Counted from the stretch's first letter, positions 47,925-58,907 are shown. The stretch: DNA of 64,000 nt from Alloalcanivorax dieselolei B5 (GCF_000300005.1 NC_018691.1:3782001-3846000); one strand, 5' to 3'. Numbers and translations are program-made. Notes: generated by a model not told the origin, from the letters alone.

Positions 47925-49166
47925 GTGGCAATGACTCTCAAACAGGCGGTCGTCGACGACGACGCACTGGATGTCATGCTGGCCTGTCGGCCGGTGTACA
48001 GCAAAAATCAGGATCTGGCCGCCTTCCAACTGCTGCTGCAAGGCGGCGGCGACAGCGTCACGCTGTCCGACATTGAATCCAGCCATCCGGTGATTCTGGG
48101 CACCTATTCCCAGGTTTATCAGGACGGCCGCACCCGCACCGTGCCGACTTTTCTGCGCGTGACCCCGGAAGTGCTGCTGGCCCGGTCGTTACCCCATCTG
48201 CCCAAAAAGCAGTATATCCTCGACCTCGACCACGGCTTGGCCGAGCCAGACGTGTTGCTGGACCAGGCCCGGCGCTGGGCCGGCCAGGGCTACCGGCTGG
48301 CACTGGACGGGTTCGGACCGGCTGACAAAGTGGATCCGGCGCTGCTGGATCTGGTCCACATCATCAAACTGGACGTTCGCCGCTTCGACGACGACACACT
48401 GCGCGCCACGGTGGAAAGGCTCCGGCCCCACGGCGCCGATCTGCTTGCCGATCATCTGGGTGATCGCCGCCGTTTCCGTGTTTGCCTGGAATTGGGGTTC
48501 AGTTATTACCAGGGTGATTTCCTGGCCACGGCGGTACCGGTAAAAGGCCGCAAGATCGCCGGTAATCAGCTGTTGTTACTGCGGCTGCTCGCCGAACTGC
48601 ACAACCCGGAATCAACGCCGTCGTCGCTGGAGGCCATTGCCATCCAGGACGCCCATCTGACCTGGCGCATTCTGCGCGTGGTCAACTCCGCCGCCCTGGG
48701 TTTGCGCCGTGAGGTGAGTTCCCTGTCCCAGGCCATCGCCTTGCTGGGCATGGACGAGATGCGGCGCTGGGCCAATCTGCTGCTGGTGCACGGCAGCCAC
48801 AACAAGCCCGCGCATCTGGTCCGCAATATGCTGGTGCGCGGACGCATGTGCGAAGTGATGGCGGAGCTCTCCGGCGAAGAGGTCCCGGTGAACCATTTCA
48901 TCGTCGGCCTGCTGTCGCAACTGGATGTCATCACCGACATCGCCATGCCGGAACTGATGGATCAAGTCCCCCTGAGCCAGGACGTGAAACGCGCTCTGGT
49001 GGCCCGCGAAGGGAAACTCGGGGATCTGCTCAACGAAGTGGAACACTACGAAAACGGCCGCTTCGATCGACTCACCTGGCTCAACGACACCTCGTTCTAC
49101 GAAGTGGCCTATCGTCACAGCGTGGCCTGGGCCCGGCAGATTCAACAGGCCCTCGGCAGTTTGTGA
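47925..49166 (+). CDS. Degenerate EAL plus HDOD domain protein (YuxH/CdgJ type)
   Basis: A 413-residue signalling protein, cytoplasmic, with an N-terminal EAL-like domain (about 1-205) and a C-terminal HDOD domain (about 205-395, with LLLLRLLAELHNPESTP and DAHLTWRILRVVNSAALG). The EAL signature is changed: the usual E-L-L-x-R reads QLLLQ, so c-di-GMP hydrolysis is unlikely. Related CdgJ-type proteins affect motility. It is 51 nt after flgN, so it may be co-transcribed with flgMN. Its binding partner is unknown. Confidence 0.85.
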   Translation: MAMTLKQAVVDDDALDVMLACRPVYSKNQDLAAFQLLLQGGGDSVTLSDIESSHPVILGTYSQVYQDGRTRTVPTFLRVTPEVLLARSLPHLPKKQYILDLDHGLAEPDVLLDQARRWAGQGYRLALDGFGPADKVDPALLDLVHIIKLDVRRFDDDTLRATVERLRPHGADLLADHLGDRRRFRVCLELGFSYYQGDFLATAVPVKGRKIAGNQLLLLRLLAELHNPESTPSSLEAIAIQDAHLTWRILRVVNSAALGLRREVSSLSQAIALLGMDEMRRWANLLLVHGSHNKPAHLVRNMLVRGRMCEVMAELSGEEVPVNHFIVGLLSQLDVITDIAMPELMDQVPLSQDVKRALVAREGKLGDLLNEVEHYENGRFDRLTWLNDTSFYEVAYRHSVAWARQIQQALGSL

Positions 49167-49247
49167 CACCCGATCACGGCGGTGCGGTCAATGGGCTCCG
49201 CGCCGCCGCCTTGCTAGCATGGGTCTTTCGCCAATAAGGATAATCTC

Positions 49248-49703
49248 ATGACCGTGCCGCGCTCCCTGCCTCTGTTACTCCTGCTGACCCTGGCCGCCCT
49301 GCTCACCGCCTGCGACAGCGGTCCGGGCGACAACGTGATTCGCGATGCGCTGAACGCGGAACTGGAACAGGCGCATCTCGACGAATTGCTGGAAGTGGAA
49401 GACGTGGAACAACTCAGCGCGGTAGAAGACAGCCAGGGGGATTACAGCGTGGAAGTGAATTACCGGTTACGCGCCCGCAAGGGTCTGGCCGACTACGCTG
49501 GTGAAATCCGCGGCGATGACGAACGCGAGCCGATGGACCGCTTCGCCATGACCATGGCCCTGGCCGCGGTGCGGGTGGAGTTCGGCCCGTTCGAGGAAGG
49601 CGACACCTTCAACCGGGAACGGCGGCTGGTATTCAGCAAAGGCGATCAGGGCTGGCAAATGAAAAGCGCTTTGGGAGCGAAGCCGGACCGGGACCGGCCG
49701 TGA
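49248..49703 (+). CDS. Small predicted lipoprotein, function unknown
   Basis: A 151-residue protein with a lipoprotein signal (hydrophobic core, lipobox LLTAC at about residues 18-22) and an acidic mature part (NVIRDALNAELEQAHLDELLEVEDV). I recognise no family. Its end lies 10 nt before the convergent rimI stop. Confidence 0.75.
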   Translation: MTVPRSLPLLLLLTLAALLTACDSGPGDNVIRDALNAELEQAHLDELLEVEDVEQLSAVEDSQGDYSVEVNYRLRARKGLADYAGEIRGDDEREPMDRFAMTMALAAVRVEFGPFEEGDTFNRERRLVFSKGDQGWQMKSALGAKPDRDRP

Positions 49704-49713
49704 CCGGTCTCAA

Positions 49714-50172
49714 TCACAGCATCAGGGTCATCAGCACCGCGTCCTCGTAACCCTCTTCGGCCCGGTAGTAACCGGGCCGGCGACCGCATATCTCGAAGCC
49801 GAGCTGTTTGTAGAGCTTCCTGGCCCCCCGATTGCCAGCCCGCACCTCCAGATACATCACCGACATGCCCCCATCGACGGCCCGGGCGATGGCCTGCTCC
49901 AGCATCCAGCGAGCGATACCGCGCCGTTGCCAGGCCGGCGCCACCGCGATATTGAGCAGATGGGCTTCATCCAGCACCGTGGACAACACCATGAAACCGG
50001 TGATTTCCCCTTCGTGGGTCGCCACCTTGCAGTGGTAACCACTGGCAAGACAGCTGCGGAAATTGGTCATCGACCAGGGCGTCAACTGACAATCCTGCTC
50101 CACCGCCAGCACCCGCTCCAGATCCGCGCTGGTCATGGTGCGCAGGCGCACGTCATCGGTGATTTCAGCCAT
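49714..50172 (-). CDS. rimI: Ribosomal protein S18 alanine N-acetyltransferase RimI
   Basis: A GNAT-family enzyme that acetylates the N-terminus of ribosomal protein S18. ATG 50172 gives 152 residues and overlaps the upstream holD-like gene by 8 nt. The acetyl-CoA binding motif is in VAPAWQRRGIARWML, and LEVRAGNRGARKLYKQLGF follows, typical of RimI. Confidence 0.93.
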   Translation of the reverse strand: MAEITDDVRLRTMTSADLERVLAVEQDCQLTPWSMTNFRSCLASGYHCKVATHEGEITGFMVLSTVLDEAHLLNIAVAPAWQRRGIARWMLEQAIARAVDGGMSVMYLEVRAGNRGARKLYKQLGFEICGRRPGYYRAEEGYEDAVLMTLML

Positions 50173-50911
50173 GGAAGCCCGATTCCACCATTGCCTGCCA
50201 ACTGCGTTTCTTGTGCCGCGCCGGCTCCGAGAGCATCTCATCCAGACTGCTCACCACCAGCGCGCCCATCTCGCCGAGTTTGAACTCTTGATAGCGTTCC
50301 GTGCCGAGCACCTGCTTCGCCAGTGTCTCGTTCAGGCAAAACAGAGCGCGCTGCCCGCCATCCAGCCGCGCCAGACCGGCAACAAACGCCGTCAACGCCT
50401 GGGAAGCGGCATTAGGGTCCATCGGTTGATCGTCGGTCAGCGGACAATAGAACCGGCGTGGACGGGACGGGACGGCGGCGAACACAGCCAGCAGTGATGC
50501 CGCCAGGGCACCGTCGTGACGCCCCAATCCCGGCGCCTTGGCATCGCTTTGTTGAAACAGCAGCCAGGTTTCCCCGGCCAGGTGCGCTTCGAGCGTAAAG
50601 ACCAACGCCTGATCGGCGGCAACGGGCTGCGCAGCGGCCTGGACCGGCGTGGCGGGTTCCCTTGCGACGGGTCGCGGCGCCGGTGGTGGCGTCCGTTCCA
50701 ATTCACTGGACAACGACGGCGGCGCTTTCGGCGTCTCCGTTTCCACCGCCACCCGCGGTGCTTCGGTGCTCGCTGGCGCGGCCTCCGGGGCCGGTGGCGG
50801 CTCGGGCGGCGCCAGCTCCGGAGAAGGCGCCGCGCCGGGCAGCACCACCCGCGCCACCCAGGGCGTCAGCCCCAGGGCCTTCAGATAGCTTTGCCGCTGC
50901 GGTTCATTCAT
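50165..50911 (-). CDS. HolD-like protein (DNA polymerase III psi subunit candidate)
   Basis: A 248-residue protein overlapping rimI, as holD does in E. coli. The N-terminus, QRQSYLKALGLTPWVARVVLPGA, resembles the psi segment (xLxxLGIxxWxLRRPGA) that binds the clamp loader. A long Pro/Ala/Glu-rich linker (about 28-95) follows, then a compact domain (about 98-245, LVFTLEAHL, FYCPLTDDQPMD). The length is well above the usual psi (about 135). The call rests on the N-terminal motif and holD-rimI synteny. Confidence 0.6.
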   Translation of the reverse strand: MNEPQRQSYLKALGLTPWVARVVLPGAAPSPELAPPEPPPAPEAAPASTEAPRVAVETETPKAPPSLSSELERTPPPAPRPVAREPATPVQAAAQPVAADQALVFTLEAHLAGETWLLFQQSDAKAPGLGRHDGALAASLLAVFAAVPSRPRRFYCPLTDDQPMDPNAASQALTAFVAGLARLDGGQRALFCLNETLAKQVLGTERYQEFKLGEMGALVVSSLDEMLSEPARHKKRSWQAMVESGFHG

Positions 50912-50945
50912 AGGGCGCTCCGCGCCAGTCCGATGTCAGGTTCTA

Positions 50946-52493
50946 TCATACGTCCGCCGCCTGCGGATGGGCCCGCTGTAGCCCGGAGGCGAAGTGATTC
51001 AAGGCATTCAGATACGCCTTCGCCGAAGCGCTGATGATATCGGTGTCGGCCCCGTGGCCGTTGACGATGCGCCCGCCTTTTTCCAACCGCACGGTCACCT
51101 CGCCCTGGCTGTCGGTGCCGGAGGTGATGGCATTCACCGAATACAAAGACATGGAACAGTTGCTCTGCACCAGGGATTCGATGGCCTTGAAGGTGGCGTC
51201 CACCGGGCCGGCGCCGGCAGCGGTGGCCTCCCGTTCCTCACCGTCCACATTGATGACGATACGCGCCTTCGGCGTCTCGCCGGTACAGGCGGTCACCTCC
51301 AGCACCACCAGTTGGTAGCGCTCCTGTTCCGCCGCCTGCCGGGTATCGCTGACCAGCGCCTGCAGGTCCTCGTCGAACACCTCGTGCTTTTTGTCGGCCA
51401 GATCCTTGAAGCGCTGGAAGGCTATGTTCAATGACGCATCGGAGCCCAACGGGATCCCCAGTTCCTCCAGGCGGGCGCGGAAGGCGGCACGGCCGGAGTG
51501 TTTGCCGAGCACCATGCGGTTGGTGTGCCAACCCACGTCCTCGGCGGACATGATTTCGTAGGTCTCGCGATGCTTGAGCACGCCGTCCTGGTGAATGCCG
51601 GACTCATGGGCAAAGGCGTTGGCGCCGACGATGGCCTTGTTGGGCTGCACCGGGAAGCCGGTGATGGTGGAGACCAGTTTTGACGCCGGCACGATCTCGC
51701 GGGCGTTGATGCCGGTGTCCACCGGGAACAGATCCTGGCGGGTGCGCACCGCCATCACAATCTCTTCCAGGGAGGCGTTACCGGCCCGCTCGCCCAGTCC
51801 GTTGATGGTGCACTCCACCTGACGGGCTCCGGCCTGCACCGCCGCCAGGGAGTTGGCCACCGCCAGTCCCAGGTCGTTATGACAATGCACCGAGAACACC
51901 GCTTTGTCGGCGTTCGGCACCCGCTCCAGCAGGGAGCGGATGGTGTCGGCGAACTGCTCGGGAATGTTATAGCCGACGGTGTCGGGGATGTTGATGGTGC
52001 GGGCCCCGGCATCGATGGCCGCCTCGACGATGCGGCACAGGAAGTCCAGTTCGGAACGGCCCGCGTCCTCGCAGGAGAACTCCACGTCGTCGATGCGGTT
52101 ACGGGCATGCTTGACCGCCGCCACCGCGTTCTCCACCACCTGGTCCGGAGTCATCCGCAGCTTGTGCTCCATATGGATGGGGCTGGTGGCGAGAAAGGTA
52201 TGGATGCGGCCGGACTCGGCCCCGGCCAGCGCTTCCGCGGCGCGGTCGATGTCCTCCGCCTTGGCCCGCGCCAGCGAACAGATGGTGGATTCGCGCACGG
52301 TATCGGCGATCGCCTTCACCGCCTCGAAATCACCCTGGCTGGCAATGGCGAAACCGGCTTCGATGACATCCACCCGCATCCGCTCCAGCGCCTTGGCGAT
52401 GCGCAGTTTTTCGTCCTGGTCCATGGTGGCGCCGGGGCTTTGCTCGCCGTCACGCAAGGTGGTATCGAATATGATCAGGCGCTCTTTGTTCAT
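50946..52493 (-). CDS. leuA: 2-isopropylmalate synthase LeuA
   Basis: First committed enzyme of leucine biosynthesis: condenses acetyl-CoA with 2-oxoisovalerate. ATG 52493 gives 515 residues, the long enteric-type form. The N-terminal TIM barrel has [14 protein letters not shown] and [28 protein letters not shown] and HESGIHQDG. The C-terminal regulatory domain (leucine feedback) contains [21 protein letters not shown]. No leu leader peptide or other leu genes are nearby. Confidence 0.97.
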   Translation of the reverse strand: MNKERLIIFDTTLRDGEQSPGATMDQDEKLRIAKALERMRVDVIEAGFAIASQGDFEAVKAIADTVRESTICSLARAKAEDIDRAAEALAGAESGRIHTFLATSPIHMEHKLRMTPDQVVENAVAAVKHARNRIDDVEFSCEDAGRSELDFLCRIVEAAIDAGARTINIPDTVGYNIPEQFADTIRSLLERVPNADKAVFSVHCHNDLGLAVANSLAAVQAGARQVECTINGLGERAGNASLEEIVMAVRTRQDLFPVDTGINAREIVPASKLVSTITGFPVQPNKAIVGANAFAHESGIHQDGVLKHRETYEIMSAEDVGWHTNRMVLGKHSGRAAFRARLEELGIPLGSDASLNIAFQRFKDLADKKHEVFDEDLQALVSDTRQAAEQERYQLVVLEVTACTGETPKARIVINVDGEEREATAAGAGPVDATFKAIESLVQSNCSMSLYSVNAITSGTDSQGEVTVRLEKGGRIVNGHGADTDIISASAKAYLNALNHFASGLQRAHPQAADV

Positions 52494-52555
52494 CGTCGTA
52501 TCTCGCCAAGTATGGGGGTTCATCAATTCTAGCAAATCAGCCCGGACCGGGGGTA

Positions 52556-54277
52556 TCAAACCAGATGCAGTTCCCGCAACAGTTCCTCGCGGAGCTGCTC
52601 CCCGGCCTGCTGCCCGGCGATGCCCTCCGCCACCCGCACCCGCCTGCTCTCGTCCTGAGCGTAGAGATTCATGTATTCCTGTACCCGGCCATTGGTGGTG
52701 GATCTGAGCGCGCTGTCGAGTACCAGTTGATCGGCGTTACGCAGCCGCATGCGGCGCTGTCGCAGCGGAATCCCCAGCCAGCGCCGACGGCTGCGTACTT
52801 CATCGCCACGAATCACCACCTGGAGGCTGCGTCCGAGCATATACAGCGTGATAAGGACCAAGCCGTAGCCCACCAACCCGAAAACGCCGGCCATCAAATA
52901 CAGCATGCCGCCTTCATCGAGGGCCAGCATCAGCAGGAAGGTGCCCACCGCGGCGAAAATGCCGCCGAACAGCAGCAGCCCCAATTTCAGGCCCAGATTG
53001 CGGCCGGCGCGGCTGGTCACTGTCAGCCCCAGGCCGGTGCGTTTGATCACGATCTGTTCCCTGGCCGACGCCAGTGCCGCTTCCTCGCGCTCGCGGCGAT
53101 CCTCCTCCACATGGGACTCCGGCAGAGTAAAGCGGCTGCCAGCGTCGCCCTGCACCACAGGAATGGACCAGTCACGATGCAATTCGCGACCGTCCATCTC
53201 TCCTTCCATGGAAACCTGCCAGTACACCGATTGCCGGCCACGCTGATAGGTGGGCGGCAAATCCCCCGGCACATCGAAGCAGAACTGAACGCGGCTGTCG
53301 CGCATGCCGGACTCCACATAGCCACCCTGCTCGCTCTGCCACAGCACCGTGGTATCCGTGCGGCGGTCATCGCCACTGCCGCGGGTCTCCTGATGCACGC
53401 AGGAGAGGGAAACGGTGAATTTGGCCGAATGCGGTACCGTCCGGCTGATCAGAACCTCACCGCCCACCTGCCCTCCGGCGTAGCCCGGGTTCGGATCCAG
53501 GGTCAGCGGTGTCGGCCCGAAGAACTTGTAACGGCGGCGACCGGCCCAGCCTCCGGCCATCACCAACAGCCCGATCAGGGGGAACAGAAAGATAAACAGC
53601 ATGGCGTAATCGCCCTGCGGCACGCCCTTGACAGCGGGCCAATAACCCGGCGCCGGCACCAGAGCAAAAATCAAGCCGAACACAATCAGAAACCCGTGTC
53701 CGGATTTCTGGTTGCTGTTGTAGACCGGTTCGCCGCCGCCCTCGGAATTCCCCGAAGCTCTGGCTCTTCGATTGAAGAAAAACAGCAAGCCACCGCCCAC
53801 CAGGGCAAACACGCCGCCAAAGGCGAAGCCGAACACCAGCGACCCGCTGCGCAGGCCGCGTTCCAGATAAGCTTTTTCCGGCTTGTCCGGATTCACCCAG
53901 GCCAGCACCGGCTGTTGCGCCAGCCGGGCCCGCTCCAGGCGGCGCGCTAGGCGCTGCCAGAAATCATCGAAGTTATCACTGCCACCGTACAGCGACACCG
54001 ATTCGCTGGTGTAGGTGCGTCCCTGATACTGGTATCGATAGCGCGCACTGACACTGTAGGTGGTGGAACCGTCGGACGTGCTGCGATTCAGACGGCTGTC
54101 CAACACCTGGGCCGGCACCCGCTCCCAGCTGTCGGTCTGCCAGTAATGAAACAATGGCTTCAATGCTATGAAGTACATCGCGGCCAGGCCCGCCAAAAGA
54201 AACACGGCGGCGAAACCGTTCAGCAGGCAACCCGGCCCTTTGCTACCTTTCCTTGTGTCTGATGCGGCTTCGTTCAA
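52556..54277 (-). CDS. DUF3592-type multi-pass membrane protein, function unknown
   Basis: A 573-residue membrane protein with hydrophobic segments near 18-42, 148-172, 193-213, 222-244, 430-452 and 460-482. The N-terminal part carries the DUF3592 pattern: [36 protein letters not shown] and [19 protein letters not shown]. The TTG start at 54277 has GGGAG about 9 nt upstream and overlaps the rhombosortase-like gene by 35 nt. The biological role is unknown. Confidence 0.8.
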   Translation of the reverse strand: MNEAASDTRKGSKGPGCLLNGFAAVFLLAGLAAMYFIALKPLFHYWQTDSWERVPAQVLDSRLNRSTSDGSTTYSVSARYRYQYQGRTYTSESVSLYGGSDNFDDFWQRLARRLERARLAQQPVLAWVNPDKPEKAYLERGLRSGSLVFGFAFGGVFALVGGGLLFFFNRRARASGNSEGGGEPVYNSNQKSGHGFLIVFGLIFALVPAPGYWPAVKGVPQGDYAMLFIFLFPLIGLLVMAGGWAGRRRYKFFGPTPLTLDPNPGYAGGQVGGEVLISRTVPHSAKFTVSLSCVHQETRGSGDDRRTDTTVLWQSEQGGYVESGMRDSRVQFCFDVPGDLPPTYQRGRQSVYWQVSMEGEMDGRELHRDWSIPVVQGDAGSRFTLPESHVEEDRREREEAALASAREQIVIKRTGLGLTVTSRAGRNLGLKLGLLLFGGIFAAVGTFLLMLALDEGGMLYLMAGVFGLVGYGLVLITLYMLGRSLQVVIRGDEVRSRRRWLGIPLRQRRMRLRNADQLVLDSALRSTTNGRVQEYMNLYAQDESRRVRVAEGIAGQQAGEQLREELLRELHLV

Positions 54278-54842
54278 ACCCTGTCACTCCCATCATCAAG
54301 AAAACACCACTGATCGCCCCGTACAGGTGGGCGTTCACGTAGACGCTGCCGCCGATCCAGCCGCGCAAATAATCCACATCATAGCCGGGCCATTGCTCGA
54401 CCAGCAGGCGGCCGGCCACCACCGCCAGCACCAGCGAATGCAACCACGGATGGCCACGCCAGCCGAGTAACAGGCAGAACACCAGTAAGGCATGCAATAA
54501 CCCGGACAGCCCCACATACCAATCCAGCCCCGGATCAAAGAGATATAACGCGCCGCTGGAAAACAGCCCGCAAAACAGCAGCCAGCTCCAGAACCGGTAG
54601 CGGTCCAGCAAATCACGGAAGAAGTGGACGATCAGACCGAGGCCGGCGAGATTCATCACCGTATGCCACAGATTCAGGTGGCTGATGTGGGCGCTCCACA
54701 GCCTCCACCCCTGGCCCGCCGCCAGAGCAGCGCGATCGTACCGCAGCCAGGGATTGACCCATTGGTGGGCCACGCCCAGCGCCAACACGACGAGCGCGAA
54801 GATCGCCACATGGCGCCACAGTTTCCGGTCCCGAACGACCAT
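54243..54842 (-). CDS. rrtA: Rhombosortase/rhomboid-like intramembrane serine protease
   Basis: A 199-residue, six-segment membrane protein. Rhomboid catalytic features are visible: S113 in the GLSG motif with H117 after it, and H172 (AHLYGAISG) as likely dyad partner; also HISHLNLWHTVMN, a HxxxN-type loop. The short length fits the rhombosortase subfamily that cleaves GlyGly-CTERM proteins. No GlyGly-CTERM protein is in the window. It overlaps the DUF3592 gene. Confidence 0.75.
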   Translation of the reverse strand: MVVRDRKLWRHVAIFALVVLALGVAHQWVNPWLRYDRAALAAGQGWRLWSAHISHLNLWHTVMNLAGLGLIVHFFRDLLDRYRFWSWLLFCGLFSSGALYLFDPGLDWYVGLSGLLHALLVFCLLLGWRGHPWLHSLVLAVVAGRLLVEQWPGYDVDYLRGWIGGSVYVNAHLYGAISGVFLMMGVTGFERSRIRHKER

Positions 54843-54899
54843 CTGGTCCTCTCGTGTCGTTGCCTTTACCCTACAGGCTCACCCAAACGGATTTGCCCC

Positions 54900-55307
54900 A
54901 TGCCGAAATCATCTCTTTTCACCTTGCCCGCCACCCTGGTCCTGCTGCACGCCGCACTGGCGGCCCCCGTTTTCGCCGACCAGCCCCTGTGCGGGAAGAA
55001 GATCGCCGAAGTTGAACGTCAGCATGCGGAAGCGCGCGCTCACGGCCACGATCACAAAGCCCGGGGGCTGCAGCGGGCTCTGGACGCGCTGCGGGACGAC
55101 TGCACCGATCAAGGCCTGATCGACGACGCCCGCGGCGCCGTCGACGCAGCGCAGCAGGAAGTCGCCGAACGCCAGGCCGACCTGGATGCCGCCATCCGGA
55201 AAGGCGACAAGGACGATATCAAAAAGCGGCGGGAAAAGCTCAAAGAGGCGCGGCAGGAATGGGCGGAAGAACAGGCCGACCTGGAGGCACTGCTGCAAGT
55301 ACGCTGA
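54900..55307 (+). CDS. DUF1090-family periplasmic protein
   Basis: A 135-residue small protein with a signal peptide (about 1-26, ending VFADQ) and a helical, charged mature region with two Cys (CGKKIAEVERQHAEARAHGH, DDCTD), resembling YqjC/DUF1090 proteins. The function is not established. It is divergent from the rhombosortase-like gene. Confidence 0.75.
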   Translation: MPKSSLFTLPATLVLLHAALAAPVFADQPLCGKKIAEVERQHAEARAHGHDHKARGLQRALDALRDDCTDQGLIDDARGAVDAAQQEVAERQADLDAAIRKGDKDDIKKRREKLKEARQEWAEEQADLEALLQVR

Positions 55308-55379
55308 GCAAAGAGCCTCCGGTACAACGCCCTGCCCTCTGATCACTGCTGTAGGAGATTCTATGGTGTCCTGCAATGC

Positions 55380-56324
55380 TTAAAAGAGCTTTGCGGGGCA
55401 ATATTCTTGTTGCTGCTTCATCAGGGTGAAGGCGGTGCGGGCGATCTTCCGGGCCAGGATCACCAAGGCTTGGGTGGTGTGCAGTCCCCGATCCCGATAG
55501 CGCTGATAGAAGGCGCGCCAGACCGGGTGTCGAGAGGCACTCATGGCGGCACAGTGCAGCAGTCGCCTGACCTCGGTATCCCCTTGCTTGGTCAGCTTAC
55601 GCTTGCCTGTGAGTTTACCAGAGTCACGCACTCGGACATCCAGCCCCAGGAAGGCCACGAAGGCATCGCTGTTCTTGAAGTCCCCTCTCAGGAAGGCCAT
55701 GACCAAGGCGGTGGCGGTGAGCTCGCCGACCCCATCGATGGCGTCGCAGCGTTGGACCTGGGTCTGTAAGCCTGCGGCCCTCACCGCACTCTTGAGCCGT
55801 TTCTGGATCAGAGTGTCAATCCGGTCCATTTCGGCGATCAGGGCCTGTAGCGGGGCCTTGAGCTCCGGTTCTCCGCTCAGGCTCTGGCGTAATGCCGTGC
55901 GGGCCTTAACCAAGGCGGCGCGGCGACGCAGCAGGCTCTGCAGCACCCGGTACGCCTTTGGGGGTGGGCTCCATGGGCGTAACTCGTCTTTCTCCCTGCG
56001 CAGATAGCGGGCCAGCAACTGGGCATCGGCCAGATCCGTCTTGGCCCGCCCTCCAACGCCTTTGCGGTAGTTGCTGAGGCGGTAGCCGTCCACCACATAG
56101 ACCCGGTGGCCCTTGGCGTGTGCGCGCTCGGTAATGTCCAGGTGATAGGTGCTGGTCGCCTCAATGGCGATATCGCAGCCCTTGGGGAGGGTGGCCAGCC
56201 ATTGGCGGATGGCCTGGGGGGTATTGTCGATGGTGACGGTTTGGTTCAGGTCCTGGAGGTGAATCACCAGGTCGTCTTTGGCCACATCAATCCCGATCTC
56301 CGGGCGGCTTGCCGGCATTGCCAT
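55380..56324 (-). CDS. IS110-family DEDD transposase
   Basis: A 314-residue recombinase of the IS110 family. The RuvC-like DEDD residues are visible as D13 (GIDVAK), E55 (AIEATSTYH), D97 and D100 (KTDLAD). The C-terminal transposase_20 domain has DGVGELTATAL and the candidate nucleophile S235 in RDSGKLTGKRKLTKQGD. The frame is intact from ATG to TAA, so the element may be active. It would work with the leader RNA described in the next entry. Confidence 0.95.
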   Translation of the reverse strand: MAMPASRPEIGIDVAKDDLVIHLQDLNQTVTIDNTPQAIRQWLATLPKGCDIAIEATSTYHLDITERAHAKGHRVYVVDGYRLSNYRKGVGGRAKTDLADAQLLARYLRREKDELRPWSPPPKAYRVLQSLLRRRAALVKARTALRQSLSGEPELKAPLQALIAEMDRIDTLIQKRLKSAVRAAGLQTQVQRCDAIDGVGELTATALVMAFLRGDFKNSDAFVAFLGLDVRVRDSGKLTGKRKLTKQGDTEVRRLLHCAAMSASRHPVWRAFYQRYRDRGLHTTQALVILARKIARTAFTLMKQQQEYCPAKLF

Positions 56325-56340
56325 GGGGCACCCCTGTCAG

Positions 56341-56545
56341 CTAGGTTAAATGGGCTTGTCGGGGCGCACCGTAACGCTGGCTTGCAGAGTATCGTCGGTC
56401 TGAGTGTGCGCTCAGCCGATGGATTCCTTATCGGCGTTTGAAGGTGCGGGGTGGGGCCATATCTCCCACAGTCTGTACCCTAGGGTCAGAAGCTTGCTTG
56501 GTCCCTCCACCCCGACAAGTCTTTTCTTTCTAAGACTTGCCGGGA
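56341..56545 (-). ncRNA. Candidate bridge RNA of the IS110 element
   Basis: The transposase-strand leader folds into a 5' hairpin (56533-56544 pairing 56512-56523), then a large loop closed by 56507-56513 with 56448-56454. In that loop, GCAAGCT (56497-56491) equals the left half of the REP target, and TGTGGGAG (56470-56463) is complementary to the right half CTCCYACA, in the left-guide then right-guide order of IS621. Further stems lie at about 56408-56430 and 56360-56413. The donor loop could not be read clearly. Boundaries are approximate. Confidence 0.6.
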
Positions 56546-56557
56546 AACCATACAAGC

Positions 56558-56617
56558 TTGCCCTGCAAGCGAATTCTTTGTAAACAGGCCCAATTCGCTT
56601 GCAGGGCAAGCTCCTAC
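56558..56617. repeat. REP-like palindrome, copy 5 (split by the IS)
   Basis: The left arm resumes CTTGCCCTGCAAGCGAATT, and the right arm (ending CTCCTAC at 56617) is complete. The first seven bases of the left arm, GTAGGAG, now lie at 55351-55357 on the far side of the IS. The copy is otherwise the same as copies 1 and 6 in the arms. Confidence 0.9.
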
Positions 56618-56675
56618 AACGGCCATGTAGCAACCTCTGAATTCAGTCTCCAAGGCCAGCACCAACGACCTGCAT

Positions 56676-56708
56676 AAAAAAGCCCCGCCCTTGCGGGCGA
56701 GGCTTTTT
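56676..56708 (-). terminator. Rho-independent terminator of groESL
   Basis: A stem of GCC-C-CGCCC paired with GGGCG-A-GGC around TTGC, flanked by A5 and T5 runs, 29 nt after the groEL stop. The flanking A and T runs make it potentially bidirectional. Confidence 0.9.
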
Positions 56709-56736
56709 CAGGCTTCGGTGGGAGCCGGAGCGGCGA

Positions 56737-58720
<1,984 letters not shown>

Positions 58721-58801
58721 TGCCTCTCTTCTCCTGTTGAGGTTTCAGCAATCAACGAATGTAGTCAGCATCATGGCCGGACCGGCATGGCCAGACCCGG
58801 C

Positions 58802-58828
58802 TTAGCACTCTATGCCAGAGAGTGCTAA
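58802..58828 (-). promoter_or_regulatory. CIRCE operator (HrcA site) of groESL
   Basis: A perfect TTAGCACTC-N9-GAGTGCTAA inverted repeat, identical to the consensus CIRCE bound by the HrcA repressor. It lies directly downstream of the -10 of the sigma-70 promoter. hrcA is not in the window. Confidence 0.97.
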
Positions 58829-58855
58829 TCATAATTGGACCGTCATGACAGTCAA
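58828..58855 (-). promoter_or_regulatory. Sigma-70 promoter of groESL, overlapped by CIRCE
   Basis: The minus strand reads TTGACT-N16-TATGAT. The -10 is followed immediately by the CIRCE operator, so HrcA binding would block initiation. Confidence 0.8.
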
Positions 58856-58879
58856 TAGGCCGTCACGCCGGTGACCACC

Positions 58880-58907
58880 TAATGGGGCTGCCAGCCGGCC
58901 TTTCAAG
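58880..58907 (-). promoter_or_regulatory. Sigma-32 (heat shock) promoter of groESL
   Basis: The minus strand reads CTTGAA-N14-CCCCATTA, matching the sigma-32 consensus CTTGAA-N13-15-CCCCATNT at all but one position. It lies about 50 bp upstream of the sigma-70 promoter. Confidence 0.85.

Larger units (their letters stand above)
55358..56557 (-). mobile_element. IS110-family insertion sequence inserted in a REP palindrome
   Basis: The ends are deduced from the interrupted REP. The left flank ends GTAGGAG (55351-55357) and the right flank resumes AGCTTGCCCTGC (56556 on). Rejoining them restores the intact arm seen in copies 1 and 6. The shared dinucleotide AG (CT on the transposase strand) is the likely crossover core, giving exactly 1,200 bp. 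As in other IS110 elements, there are no long terminal inverted repeats. The end after the transposase is short (22 nt) and the leader is long (about 230 nt) and non-coding. Confidence 0.9.
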
